A stretch of 64,000 bases of DNA from Bostrychus sinensis. Lineage: Eukaryota > Chordata > Actinopteri > Gobiiformes > Eleotridae. Of the stretch, positions 48,892 to 59,654 are shown piece by piece (within the stretch, counting starts at the first letter, position 1; each line of letters opens with the position of its first letter). The translations under genes were made by a program, and so were the position numbers. Below the pieces are notes generated by a model, which searched no databases, was not told the origin of the DNA, and saw nothing but the letters and a program-made list of their open reading frames with translations. The stretch lies in NCBI GenBank assembly GCA_020698575.1, contig CM036241.1:30837416-30901415 (forward strand), in the 5' to 3' direction.

Positions 48892-49945
48892 AGATCCCAT
48901 ATTTAGCTTTTTCTTGTTTTTTTAAATTTTGGACTCGTTTGTATGGAAAACGTCTTCTTTCGGGGAGTTGTTACTTTGATATTGTAAAGAATTCTTGGAT
49001 TAGGTGTCTGTTGTTCCCTGCTGGCAACGTTGGGGTATGGAGCATAAAATGGCTACTTAGCGCGGCTATTACCAACATGGCACTAACAGATAGATAAAAC
49101 TGCTTTGTAGTGATGGCAACGTAAGCACTGAAATTGTCAGATCGAGTCAGTTGACAGTGGCTACATATACATGGCTACATAGAGCGGCCGTGTGTTTTCA
49201 GCTCTTGAAAAGGGAATGGCCGCAGCATACAGGATTAAGTAAGAATACCTTTATTAGTCCATCAGTGGGGAAATTGCAATTACTCAACATTATAACATGG
49301 TTAAAAGTTCAGAAAAGTCAGTTTAGCACCACAAGGGCAGAGGTGGCAAAAGTACTAGTATTCTGTAATTAAGGAGAAGTACAGATACTTGTGTAAAAAA
49401 AATACTCTGATAAAAGTAGAAGTACTGACTCAGCAGTTTTTCCCAAGTAAAAGTACAAAACTACAGGCTCAGAAATGTACTTAAGTATAAAAGTAAAAAG
49501 TACATATACATCTTACCACTGACATCCTTCAGTGATACACATTGCCATTAAATCTGCAACACAAACAAAGCACACTCTCAGCACACACAATAATAATGGT
49601 GTAGTTGTGAGCAATACAGTATTACTGCAGTCTAGAAGTGCTTTAAGTATACAAAAACACATGAGGGCCCTTTAGTTTGGACAAATGTATGGGAGATTGC
49701 GCTTGGAGAAGTACCAGTATGCGCTAAATGTGACATTTTGGAGCAGTAAAAAGTAACAAGCCTGTTCTGACAAAGTAAGGAGTAAAAAGTACAGATATTT
49801 GTGCTCAAATGTAAGGTGTAAAAGTAAAAAGTTGTCAGAAAAATAATAACTCAAGTAAAGTACAGATACCTTAAAAGTTTACTTAAGTACAGTAACAAAG
49901 TACAAATTCTTTGTTACATCCCATCTCTGCATAGGGGACCTTTAA
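48892..49945 (+). mobile_element. TTAA-type MITE, copy D, split by a nested element
   Basis: The left part runs GATCCCATATTTAGC, GGGGAGTTGTTACTTTGATA, TGGATTAGGTGTCTGTTG, ACTGCTTTGTAGTGATGGCA, and the right end ATAGGGGACCTTTAA closes at a TTAA (49942-49945). Between them sits the Tol2-like element (49338-49929). Removing that element restores the family 3' end seen in copy B, so it is a secondary insertion. A further short block near 49240-49280 (CCTTTATTAGTCCATCAGTG) is foreign to the family. Confidence 0.65.
49338..49929. mobile_element. Tol2-like non-autonomous hAT element (nested)
   Basis: The termini CAGAGGTGGC and (inverted) CAGAGATGGG enclose 592 bp that is rich in AAGTAC/GTACTT words typical of Tol2-family subterminal repeats. 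The flanking 8-mers CACAAGGG (49330-49337) and CATAGGGG (49930-49937) agree at 6 of 8, consistent with an aged 8 bp hAT duplication. No transposase frame is present. Confidence 0.7.
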
Positions 49946-50023
49946 GTTAAATGGAGCCCAACCAGTGCTTTGAACCAAATTAACATTATGTTGTTTTTTA
50001 CTGACATTCTGTTGTTTATAAGT

Positions 50024-50186
50024 AGACTAACCTGAGGGTTGGCGGATCAATCCCCACTACCAGCACTGCATTCTGCCGTTGTGTCCTTAAGCAAGACACT
50101 TTACCCACCTTGCCTATATGGGTTTGTGTGTGATTGTATGATTGGTGGTGGTCGGAGAGGAATGGCAGCCACGTCCCCATCATCCT
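50024..50186 (+). mobile_element. tRNA-derived SINE, 5' truncated
   Basis: GTTGGCGGATCAATCCCCAC, TTGTGTCCTTAAGCAAGACA, CTTTACCCACCTTGCCTATA and TGGTGGTGGTCGGAGAGG give the best-preserved body of the ATT-tailed SINE family. The A box and tail are missing. Confidence 0.7.
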
Positions 50187-52399
50187 GGAATGTCCTTCCT
50201 CAATTGTTCTTTCCCTACAGGGAGTGGAAGATGTTTTAAGTCTTAGGTGTCCAGTACTGTGAGCATTAGAAATTGTGCATCATGCTGTTTTAATAATCTT
50301 TGTGCAACTTCCAAGCAGCATATAATTTTAATTTTAAAATCATAGCTCTTACTAAGTTTGTTCAACATCATGAACTCAACAGGCCGTCACAGATTGGTTT
50401 TCAGCCCGTGTTGCTTATCTAACGAAATATTTCTCTCTTTGCATCAGGATTGCAAAGTGCCCTTTAGTGTCTCTGTGGATGTCTTTCAACAGGCGATGCA
50501 ATCATCTGCAGGCACACTCCATGTCTCCATGGAAACGCAGAGTAGCCACAGCAGGAGTAGGCCAATGAGGGGGCAGCTGCTGATGTCTGAGTGGATCTCT
50601 GCCCTTGCGAGAGATAAAACAATGGCAGGAAGAGAAACCGCAGCCCTCTCCGTCACATTCCCTCTCTCCACCAGCGTGAACCAAAGCCCTGTGATGAACC
50701 GGACAGTGTGCAAGAAAAGCCGAAAGCGCTATGAAAACAAAAAACAGGATGCCAGACAGAAATTATCTGTCCAGGAGGAGCCATCTTTCCACCTAGGGCT
50801 GAAGCAAGACACACAAGGGTGGAGGGACTGAGTGACAATAGCGTTATGCAGTGTTAGGAATGATATATTGACAAATAAAATGGATGTCTAAAGTGAGTGA
50901 GTGATTTATGTCTTGAAAGGAAGCCAGAGTTGAGAGCATGTTATTTAAACACTTAATTATATAGTAGGTCTTCACTAGTCAATTATAGCCTTAGGCAGCT
51001 GGGATTATAGGAAGGTATGTGGACTAAGGTGCAGAACATAATGAGCTAATATATAAAAATTATTTTATAGTTGAGTGCATTTGCAGCTAAGGACTTGCTA
51101 AATACTGTTGAAGATAATGGAGATACACAGCAGTGCCCAGATGCTTCAATAAACAATATTTTCTTTCTTATTTTCTTTTTATGGGTGGTGGGACTGGAGG
51201 CTCACGCACCTGCTTTGGGCATAAGGTAAGGTGCCAGTAATTACAGGCCACTTAGAGCCACATACTTACAGACCACCATTCATTCATTACAGTCAATTTA
51301 GATTCACAAATGTGCTAATATCCAGTTGTGTAAACAGTGTGTGCACATTTACCAAAGGTCTTTATAATACTAATATAATAAGGCTGTAACTATTGTTTTT
51401 TTTTTCTAGTTTCCCAGAAAGCCCATCAGTGGTGCAAGAGATATTTCCATGATAAGGCTCCATTCCACCAAAAGTTATCCTGGTAGATAAATGCTTTCAT
51501 TTCCAAGTCAAATGGCTTGGCTCACCAGCCAGACAACATGCTCGAGGATGTTTGCTTTTGCTATGAAAGGCACTCACCATTACACCAGCTCAGGCCATCA
51601 ACTAACTACACAGATTTTACTACCTGACTACTGACAATTATATTGGTTGTTTGTACTCTGCCTTACAAATCAGTGTGTGGACAATATTTTCCAAATATAT
51701 CCCAATAAACAGCTCCTGGGGCACAAGCTCCCATGAAGAAGTAGCCAATGGCAAAATGCAAAAACAAAGGACAAAATAAAAACAGTATGATTTAAAAAAG
51801 AAAGAAAATGTAATAACTATTTAAAGGTACTGGAAGCAGGCTATGCGCTCGTACTGGTTTGAAAACAGTACTGCATCGATCAATATATCAATATCAATCA
51901 ATATCAATATTTTTTATTGTGAATAAATTAGCTGTAGGCTACCATTAAATCAGTAAAACTAATATTTGATTTAAACATGTTTACCTCATATCTTGGGGCA
52001 AATATGGGTAATTTTTATGAGATATGAAAATATATGCTGCTCATGGCACCTTTAATTCTAGACAAACAAACAGATTGCTTCCATAGACTGCATTGTATGT
52101 ACCTTAGGTCTATTCCATTAGGGCGACATAAATCAATACTAATAACATAAAAGGCTTTCAGACTGTAAGACAAAATCCAAGAGGGGCTTTGTCTTTGAGT
52201 CATTTGTCACTATTAGAGGTATTGAAATGACCTCTTGCTAAATAGGACGACATTTACTCCTTTTAACAATTGTTTTCATGTTTAAATGTATTAGAGATCG
52301 CTAATATTTTTCAGTGTAGCCCTATGATGTAAATACAACGTAAGCCCGACTCTTTCATCATGTTTTTGGCTGCTGTGTGTGTGTCATCTGGCACTGTTG
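50187..52399. other. Unannotated DNA with one unexplained open frame
   Basis: A plus-strand ATG frame of about 150 codons spans 50370-50831. It has S/T- and R/K-rich composition, no recognised domain, no upstream promoter-like sequence, and overlapping open frames on the other strand, so it is not called as a gene. The rest is AT-rich, with a poly-T at 51397-51405. Confidence 0.3.
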
Positions 52400-52685
52400 T
52401 TGTGGTGGCGTCTGCGTGATGACGTCAGGGCCAGGTGAGAAGGATTACGTGCAGCGGAGCGCGCAGTCTGTGCTGCTGCTGTCGCTTTCATCCATCTCAC
52501 TGTCTCTCCTCCTTATCCCACAGACAAGACGAACTTCGCCCCCATAGTCTGTCCTGTCCCTCCTCACCTCACAGTAAGTTAGCCGAAACTAAGAGGGAAA
52601 CTTCACCAGGGTTTGGATGGACGAAGACTTTTCCCGCGCCGAGTCGAGCCTCCGCGCCCCGGGGCTGTGGACGGTCCTCTCCCAG
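52400..52685 (+). other. Candidate first exon A of a plus-strand gene
   Basis: A CpG-rich block in AT-rich DNA ends with the donor CTCCCAG|GTAAGA (last exon base 52685). An ATG at 52617 opens a frame MDEDFSRAESSLRAPG... of 23 codons that reaches the donor in phase 0. A CRE palindrome sits upstream. The protein segment is not recognised. A pyrimidine tract plus CAG at 52521-52523 and a GTGAGA at 52435 could mark an 89 bp mini-intron in the 5' UTR, and ACA|GTAAGT at 52574 is a further possible donor, so the exon structure is uncertain. Exon A differs in phase from candidates B and C, so it belongs either to another gene or to a transcript that uses a different ATG. Confidence 0.5.
52420..52427. 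promoter_or_regulatory. Perfect CRE palindrome upstream of a first exon
   Basis: TGACGTCA, the full-consensus CREB/ATF site, lies about 200 bp upstream of the first in-frame ATG and inside the CpG-rich block. Function is inferred from motif and position only. Confidence 0.6.
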
Positions 52686-55219
52686 GTAAGAAGTGAACTG
52701 AGGACCGCTTTGTTTTAGCTAGCTTTGCAAATTAGACCCATAGGACGCCAGAACTCCTGACAGAGTATGTTTGCTATTTGTGTATTGGTATTCGAAAATA
52801 GCACAAAGTTATATAGCCATTCATAATGCTATTATGAGTTTCTTGAACTTATTTGCATGATATTAAAAGTGGTAGGTATGCACGTTTTTTTCTTGCATGG
52901 TGCTGCTGCAGGATAGCCCACTGTTAATTATGTGAAAGTGGCATTTCAGTAGCATTTTACATTACAATAGCTTTCCATAGCACTGAGAATCAATTGCTAA
53001 GGCTTTCAGGTTCAATTCTAGTGACCATATAGCCTACTATGTCCCTATTTAATGGGGGAATGTCCCAATTGTATTGCCTTGTCCCATGTTACAAAAAAAA
53101 ATGGTAAAAACACTAATATGGCCAAGTTTTAAACAGACCATGTCCCAGCTGTCCCCATTTTGACTAGAGAATAGAATAGAATAGTACACTTTAAACAGTT
53201 GTCTAAAGACTTTTGTCAATTTATTAATAAATTGCCATCATATTCAATGAACCCTATGAATAACACAAGCACACTACTTGGTAAGTTCAAATACACCATG
53301 ATTTGTGTCCCAGTTTCTGGGTCTAGAAATCTGGTCACCCTAAGTGATATTGGGGGCTTTTTTGGGGCACAAACAGACACTGGATGTACACTTTAGTCAT
53401 AATAGGCTGACTAATTGTCAATACAGAACACCAAATATACAGTAAGCCAGTGACACACCATATATATATATATATATATATATTGTTGGGGTTATTGTGA
53501 GAGTAGATTTATGGATGTGGTGAATATGGACTTATAGTTATGTTGTCAGAGAGGAGGATGCAGAGGATAGGGTTAGATGGAGGCAGATGGTAACCCATGA
53601 AGGGCAATGAAAGAGCTCAATTTTTGGGGGCAGAACAGAACCAAATTTATGAAGACATGTTACGCTATTAAACAAATTGAAACTGCAATTTATAGACACC
53701 ACTATAAAGCAACACTGTGTAAATTCCTAGTATTGGCCCCAATTGGCTTTCAGTCTGCAAAATACTGCTGCAAACCTACACAGACTGTCTCAGTGTGGGT
53801 TTTATAGCTATATATATATATTATGTTTGTGGATCCTTGTTGTCTTTGATGAGAAATGGTGAAACATAATGGAGTTGCCTCTTTAGTAAGCTGGCTACAG
53901 GGGTCTATAAAAGAAAGATATCTATTATTGTCTCTGTATATTTGTTGTGACTTCAAGTTGTGACCTGCTCTACAATATCTGCTGTGCTGTTGTAGCCACA
54001 AGTTAGAAGTCAGTGTGTTGTGAGTGTAATCCACTTTTGCTCCATATGGTGCATGTGCAAGGAGAAGGCACCAGCTGTAAGAGTCTGCAGCTTAGGCTCA
54101 GCTTAGTGAAAAGGCTGCTCCCAGTGACTTTACATCAGGTCAGTTTGTTATGTTTGACACTGGCCTAATGCAAGTGATTTATTCAGATTAATGACATATT
54201 CTTGGCTGAAGAGATACTCACAAGAAAGTTAGTTTATCTTGAGCATTCACTAGAATCTACAGGTGGGATTTTTATTATGAAGCTATGTTGAAGACTGCAA
54301 ACAGATAAACAAATGGAGTCAGTATGTTGTAAGGATAAGGAAGTGTTACTAAGAAATCTCCATTCATTCCTTAGTAGCAGAGCACATTGGATATTGTCCT
54401 TGTGTTCATTACAGTCTCCCCTTTGATGTCTTTTTTGTGTCTTAATTGCTGTTATATAAGTAATTTTGGCATTTAAAGCTTTTATTGTCTCATACATTTT
54501 TCAATGGGACCTTGTACTCTAATGATGAGGCTTGTTTATGAGCAGATAATGAGAGGTTTTCCATCTCACTGCCCATCTCTGCTTTCAGAACAAGTTCAAC
54601 AGCACTACCCTGATGAGTCTGACGAACATTACTCTAATATTAATGATGAGCACATACACTTCACTGTTAGGAGTATACTGTTGTAGCACTCCCTTGCTTG
54701 TATGTTCGCGTGCAATGAAAATACACTGCATTATTGCATTAGGTGGTTGGTCTGTTCGAAAGAATTTTGGATGGCATGGCAGGCTATAAAACTGCAGCCA
54801 ACTGAAGATTGAACTCACCATCAACTGTCATTAGTTTTATTTGTACAGCATGCAAAACATGTACTTGTTTATTAATTTTCTTATGCCTATGTTTCAGTGG
54901 CTAGAGGCTCTCCGAGCTACTGTGATCATTCACTATTACTTTTATTCACTATGGACAATTTAGATTCATCAGCCTTTAACTGATATGTGCATGTCTTTGG
55001 ACAGTGGGAGAAAGCTGGAAAAATCCACTGTAAACAACATGCTGAGTTCATGTCAGTACTATGTACACATCTAATTTGTAAAACATTTAGAATTTAGTGG
55101 CATCTTCCACTGTATGTTACTTTTATCTAGTCTCAAGCCATGGCTATATCAAACTAATAGGTCTTACATTATAACAATATACATATAACATACATATAAC
55201 ATAATTAAGTCAGCAGGTA
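52686..55219. other. Probable intron
   Basis: AT-rich, with a (TA)n run at 53461-53482 and another short one at 53810-53822. A SINE body fragment (GCATGTCTTTGGACAGTGGG) is at 54955-55035. No exon is recognised. Confidence 0.4.
53461..53482. repeat. (TA)n microsatellite
   Basis: Eleven TA units. Confidence 0.9.
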
Positions 55220-55221
55220 CA

Positions 55222-55640
55222 ATAAGTATTTTCACAACAAATATATTTCCGACATGGCTGCTGACATGAAATTTTACCAGATATCGATACAAACATACAA
55301 AGAAACCAAGACAAATACATTAAGAAATGTGTAGTAAAATAGAAGGACACAGGGAAAAAAGTATTGAACACACGAAGAAGGGAGGCGCAGAAAGGCGTGG
55401 AGAGCCAAGACACCATTTGATATCTATCAACAATCAGAAAGCAGTCCCTCCTCTTCTTTGACCTATAAAAAAGTGTCCCTTAAGCTCTCTTAAAACCTTT
55501 GGTTTAACAATGTTGTTGCAAAGATGCTGATGGCATTGGTTACAGAAGAATTTCTAAATGTCTGGATGTTTCTGTGAGCTGTGTTTGAGCCATAATCCAA
55601 AAGTGAAAGAACATCATTACATAGTAAACCAGCAAAGTCA
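55222..55640 (+). mobile_element. Tc1-like transposon remnant
   Basis: The non-coding lead GACAAATACATTAAGAAATG, AGGACACAGGGAAAAAAGTA, TTGAACACACGAAGAAGGGA is the familiar 5' part of a fish Tc1 element. It is followed by a decayed N-terminal transposase frame. Bases 55529-55579 encode DGIGYRRISKCLDVSVS, the first helix-turn-helix region of Tc1-type transposases. An in-frame stop follows soon after (in the segment matching GAIIRKWKEHH), and the DDE catalytic domain is absent. Neither terminal inverted repeat is recognisable. It is a fragment, non-functional as it stands. Confidence 0.8.
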
Positions 55641-56595
55641 GAAAAATATTTGTTAATAGACAAGTTGATGTATTCAATACTAATTTTAACAGCTGTATTT
55701 CACTTAAATGTAGAAGCACTTGGAGAACACAGACCTCTTATTTGTAACTTTACTGACCCTTGGTGGCTTTAGTTCATATCTTCGTGTTGTTTGGGACCTG
55801 AACCCTCTACTTTGTGGTGCAGACACTCTAAACTATCACTGTCTAACATTTAGGTTTATTAAGACAAAATTTGCCCTATCTCATAGATCTGGCTCTGATT
55901 GAATGCTATGTAAATTCCTGGGCCCTAAAATACCATATCATTAATGCAGTAATGGTATTGCTGATATTGCTATAATGATGTTGCAGTAATATACACAGTC
56001 TGCGCTTTATGTCCTGTCTGCATTCATTGGACTTTGGACTTTGTCTTTGGTTCAATCCAGCCTGGCATGGTGCCCATGCTGTGGCTGATCGGTCTGGCGT
56101 GGCATGAGGATGAGCTGGCTGTCACATGCCATCTGCGGGGTCAAACCTACATGCCGTCACTTTCTCCCAGCTTTGACCTGAGGCAAAAGTGTGAGCTAAG
56201 CAGGGCTGTCATTAAGAGGGTAAAAGGCCACGACCTATCAAGAAGATGAACTCACTCTGTGGCTGGAATGTCAGTGAATGATAATGACATATAGGGAAAG
56301 TGACTTATTGGGGACAAGGGGACAAGATTTGAATGGTGTGTGGTTTTGTCCAAGATGGATGCAAAGTCAGAAGGTGGTCTTACCTTGCAATGGTAAAGAT
56401 ATAGTACCCAGACCTGGACCCAGATTCAAAGATCTTCTAATTCAGGAGTAAATGCCCTCTCTGTTAAAGGCTAGCCATTTGGTTTTTTAGCTAGTGCAAT
56501 TAATATCTTTGGTCCTGTATCTCAAAATGGTACAGACTCCCATAAAACACTCTTTGATCTGAACAGTGAATTATTACAATTATTTTTATTATTGT
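55641..56595. other. Intronic DNA with a complex island at 56030-56280
   Basis: The island contains an open plus-strand frame of about 70 codons (MDFVFGSIQPGMVPMLWLIG...) with GC-richer composition. There is no acceptor/donor pair I trust and no recognised domain, so it could be conserved non-coding DNA. Confidence 0.25.
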
Positions 56596-56730
56596 TATTT
56601 AAAGTGAAAGTAACAGCTCCCAAAATTAATTTTCCATACATTGTTTTAAATTATAAAACATGAAATACTTATGCAAAGGTGTCGAAAACAATTTCAAAAG
56701 CCAGAAAAATGCATAATAAGGGACCATTAA
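56596..56730 (-). mobile_element. TTAA-type MITE, copy G (5' half, minus strand)
   Basis: On the minus strand from TTAA (56727-56730): TGGTCCCTTATTATGC, CGACACCTTTGCATAAGTAT, TTTATAATTTAAAACAATGT, GGGAGCTGTTACTTTCACTT. The rest of the element is missing. Confidence 0.65.
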
Positions 56731-57234
56731 AGCACATTTAGTTAACTGCATTTTTGCCTCACTAAAACTTTTGCGCAGTACTGTTGTGCATATAATCCAG
56801 TAGGGCAGAGCTTCTCAATAATACATGAAGCATATTTGCCATTGTGCTGTATCACATGATTGGTGCCCTTTTTAAGTTGTGCTAAAAATATCTTTTGAAT
56901 CAATGTATTATGCTCCATAGCACATATACAACAACCTCTTCTGAGAAAGATAACTTGAATTTCTTAGAATGGTAAGCTTATCCAGTGGCACTGTTAGAAA
57001 ATCCACTCACTGTTAATTGGTCTGCGTCTCTCTCACTCTTTATTGAAATTATAATGGGGGAATAATAGTAATCTTGTTTTTCTGCAAATATAATATAATA
57101 AAATATAAACTGTAGATTTTTTTTAAGTTATGTGGCAGCCATACTCTAAGGTGGCATGATGAGGAAGACAGGTTGCAGGCTCAGGACACAACCTCTGTTC
57201 TGCTGCAGCTATAAAAGGAATCTATGCTTTTACG

Positions 57235-57358
57235 TGAACATTTAACATGCTTTATATAGAACACGCTTGTGTTAGACAGAGTTAGAAACCCTATGAACTC
57301 ACTGCTGAGTCATTTTTATATGGCTGTGGCATTAGAAGTATTCCTTCACAACCACATA
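57235..57358 (+). repeat. Diverged direct repeat, copy 1
   Basis: It shares AACATTTAACATNCTTTA, CATAGA/TATAGA, TTAGACAG, GAACTCAC, ATATGGCTGTGGCATTA with 58267-58391. Confidence 0.65.
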
Positions 57359-58266
57359 ATTTTAGTTTTAACATGTCTAGAGGATGTCTAAAACGCTTGT
57401 TGTACATATTTATATCATATATTGCAAAAAAAAAATTCCTTTGGTTCTTATTCCCTTCCAATGGACAAACTAGCTACAAATGGCCCCAGAGACAGTAGAA
57501 GGCCTCAAGGCTATTAATTTGTCAACTGTATTTAATGAATATTTTTATAATATTCTGGTTGCTATTGTCATTGTCAAAGTCTATCTGAAAGTGGTCTGTA
57601 TATTGTACTTCCTGTTTACCTGGGTCCCCCTTGCTGAGTTGGCAAGTCAAAAATGTCTCAAAGCACACATCCCCTTAGAAAAACAGTCAGTCAGTGTTTT
57701 ATTTAAAATGTTCTATAGTAAAATGTAAATGGTCTCAAAAATGACCGAGAGGCTTGGCCCCCCCAAACCTATATTACGTAAAGCCCCCAAATGAACAGGA
57801 CCGGCACTGGCTGTTTCTCTGTGTAACTAGACACACGGGGCTGAATTAGCCATTTGTTTTTAATGACAAACATAAATTCATTGTTAACAAGCGGTGTAGA
57901 GACAAAAGATTAACTTTTTTTTTACAGATGATTATTGTTACCATATTCTAGTTCCATAGTACACCATTTTCTTCAAATAACAGAAAAAACTGCGAGTTTT
58001 ACTCACATGCACACATGCTTTAAGTTTTCTTGTATATTTGACTTCACTCCCTTCAGTTTTTTATTGGCTGTTGCTGTGCCAATGCAGTGGATAATTGCTA
58101 AAAGCTAATTGTGACTTTATAATGGATGGATATTAACTAATGTTTGTGTCAAAAATGTTATCTTGTTATCATTTGAAGAAACAGCAGTCAGACAGCTGTT
58201 AAACCGCAGTGTAATATATTTTCCTCTCAACTAAAATGAAGGATTTTCTTGTTTGTTGTTTTTAAG
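57359..58266. other. Unannotated spacer between direct repeats
   Basis: Contains a poly-A at about 57425-57434 and an 82-codon frame at 57480-57728 with a hydrophobic core but no homology I recognise. Confidence 0.3.
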
Positions 58267-58391
58267 TAAACATTTAACATACTTTACATAGAGCTAGAGT
58301 AGATTAGACAGGTTTTCAACCCTCTGAACTCACAGCTAAATGACCATTATATGGCTGTGGCATTACAAGCATTTACTACTTGGACATAAAC
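58267..58391 (+). repeat. Diverged direct repeat, copy 2
   Basis: Same order of words as copy 1, about 1.03 kb downstream. Confidence 0.65.
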
Positions 58392-58749
58392 CACCAGTAA
58401 TACAGTTTTTCTTGAAAGACTGGAAATTTTGTTTTGTAGATGATTTTTGCAAAGTGGTGACAGTAAGCTGGATTTATCATTTGCTGACAGCTGTGAAACA
58501 ATCAAGGCTAAGTTTAAGAGCGCATATGACTGTCCTTGAGTAAAGTAACACTCAAGCATGTCAAAAGGCTATTTTAACCAATTCATTTATACCACTGGGG
58601 CATGATGCATACCCTGAGTCATTTCTTTAAGCTGCGCTCAGCTGTCTGGGGCAGCAGATGTTATGGCCGGTGCACATTCCCATCTTCAAATGGGCTCTTC
58701 CCTGTCTAAAACCCCCCATCAGCCCTGTCCCACCCCTACAGGCAGACCT

Positions 58750-58996
58750 CTTCCTGCCTCAGGATGCAGCATATTGACGCGTTTGCCAGCGCAGTCAGAC
58801 TGTCCGTTCTTGTTCTGATGTGTTTGTGAGCGGAGGAGGTTACAAGGAAGCAGCTCGCCCTGGGAAGGCAGCTGCGGTTTCCTCCGGCTGGCAGCTCTTC
58901 GTCAGGCAGGACCCGCAGCACAATGCCCTGGAGGAGAGGTAGCTCGGCGGCACTGCTCCTGCTCACGGGACGGGTCATGGGGCGCATCAAGACCAG
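58750..58996 (+). other. Candidate alternative first exon B of a plus-strand gene
   Basis: A CpG-rich block ends with a donor ACCAG|GTAGGA (last base 58996). The ATG at 58923 has an acceptable context (CACAATGC) and opens MPWRRGSSAALLLLTGRVMG..., 24 codons plus two bases (phase 2). The peptide starts basic and contains a short hydrophobic stretch AALLLL, which could be a weak signal or anchor, though it is too short to claim. The phase matches candidate C, so both could splice to the same downstream exon. The protein family is not recognised. The 5' edge is approximate. Confidence 0.45.
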
Positions 58997-59115
58997 GTAG
59001 GACAGGGACATTTTTGCAGCTGTCATCCAAATGGTTTCTCTATATCATTATTTATATGTTAGCCAGAGTTGCTTCTCTTCTTGGCTCAAATTTTTTTCCC
59101 ATCTGTTCTCATATG

Positions 59116-59654
59116 TAGGGCTGAACAATTAATCGCATTGGCAGATAAATTGAAATATTTAAATCACAAACTAACAATTACTCAAAGTAATTGTTAACAA
59201 AGTACTCTATTTATTTTACTGATACTGACTTTAAGATATATACTTTATTTGAAGAACAGTTAAGGCATGTGTGTTTTAATAACTATTCAAACTAAGTGAA
59301 ACGCAGCTATAACATTGGATTTGTCAGTGCTTTTTTGACATGAATACTACATGTTTACAATGGCTGATACTCAAAAAATCCATCACAACGTACTGTTATT
59401 CTTCTTTTCTTTTGGCTTTTCCTGGGGTCGCCACACCAAATCATCTGCATCGCATCCTACCATGCACTGATTTGCATAATAATTTGGCATAGGTTTTATG
59501 CCGGTTGCCTTTATTGACGTCATTCATCCAGTCTTGGAGCTGGCACAAAGACTACACTGGCGTTTGTCCCCTTATGGATGGGTTTCTGTATTTTTTTTTT
59601 ACAAATCACAATATTGGTTAAAAACACAGATTCTTTTTAAATGGTTCAGCCCTA
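59116..59654. mobile_element. hAT element (TAGGGCTGAAC ends) with nested SINE
   Basis: The termini TAGGGCTGAACAATTAATCG and (inverted) TAGGGCTGAACCATTTAA enclose 539 bp. The flanking 8-mers CTCATATG (59108-59115) and CCCATGTG (59655-59662) differ by two transitions, fitting an aged 8 bp duplication. A minus-strand SINE at 59396-59582 accounts for about a third of the length. No transposase frame. Confidence 0.75.
59396..59582 (-). repeat. SINE copy nested in hAT element (AGCCAGTGTA family)
   Basis: The reverse complement gives CCCATCCATAAGGGGACAAA, CAGTGTAGTCTTTGTGCCAG, ATGATTTGGTGTGGCGACCC and AAAGAAAAGAAGAATAA, a complete body and tail, making this one of the best copies. Confidence 0.75.

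Noticed and set aside
50370..50831. Open frame of about 150 codons on the plus strand
   Set aside because: No recognised domain, no promoter or splice signals tied to it, and competing open frames on the other strand. Composition alone is not enough.
52435..52523. 89 bp mini-intron in the 5' UTR of exon A
   Set aside because: Both splice-like sites are present but neither can be confirmed, and it does not affect coding. It is mentioned under the exon and not called.
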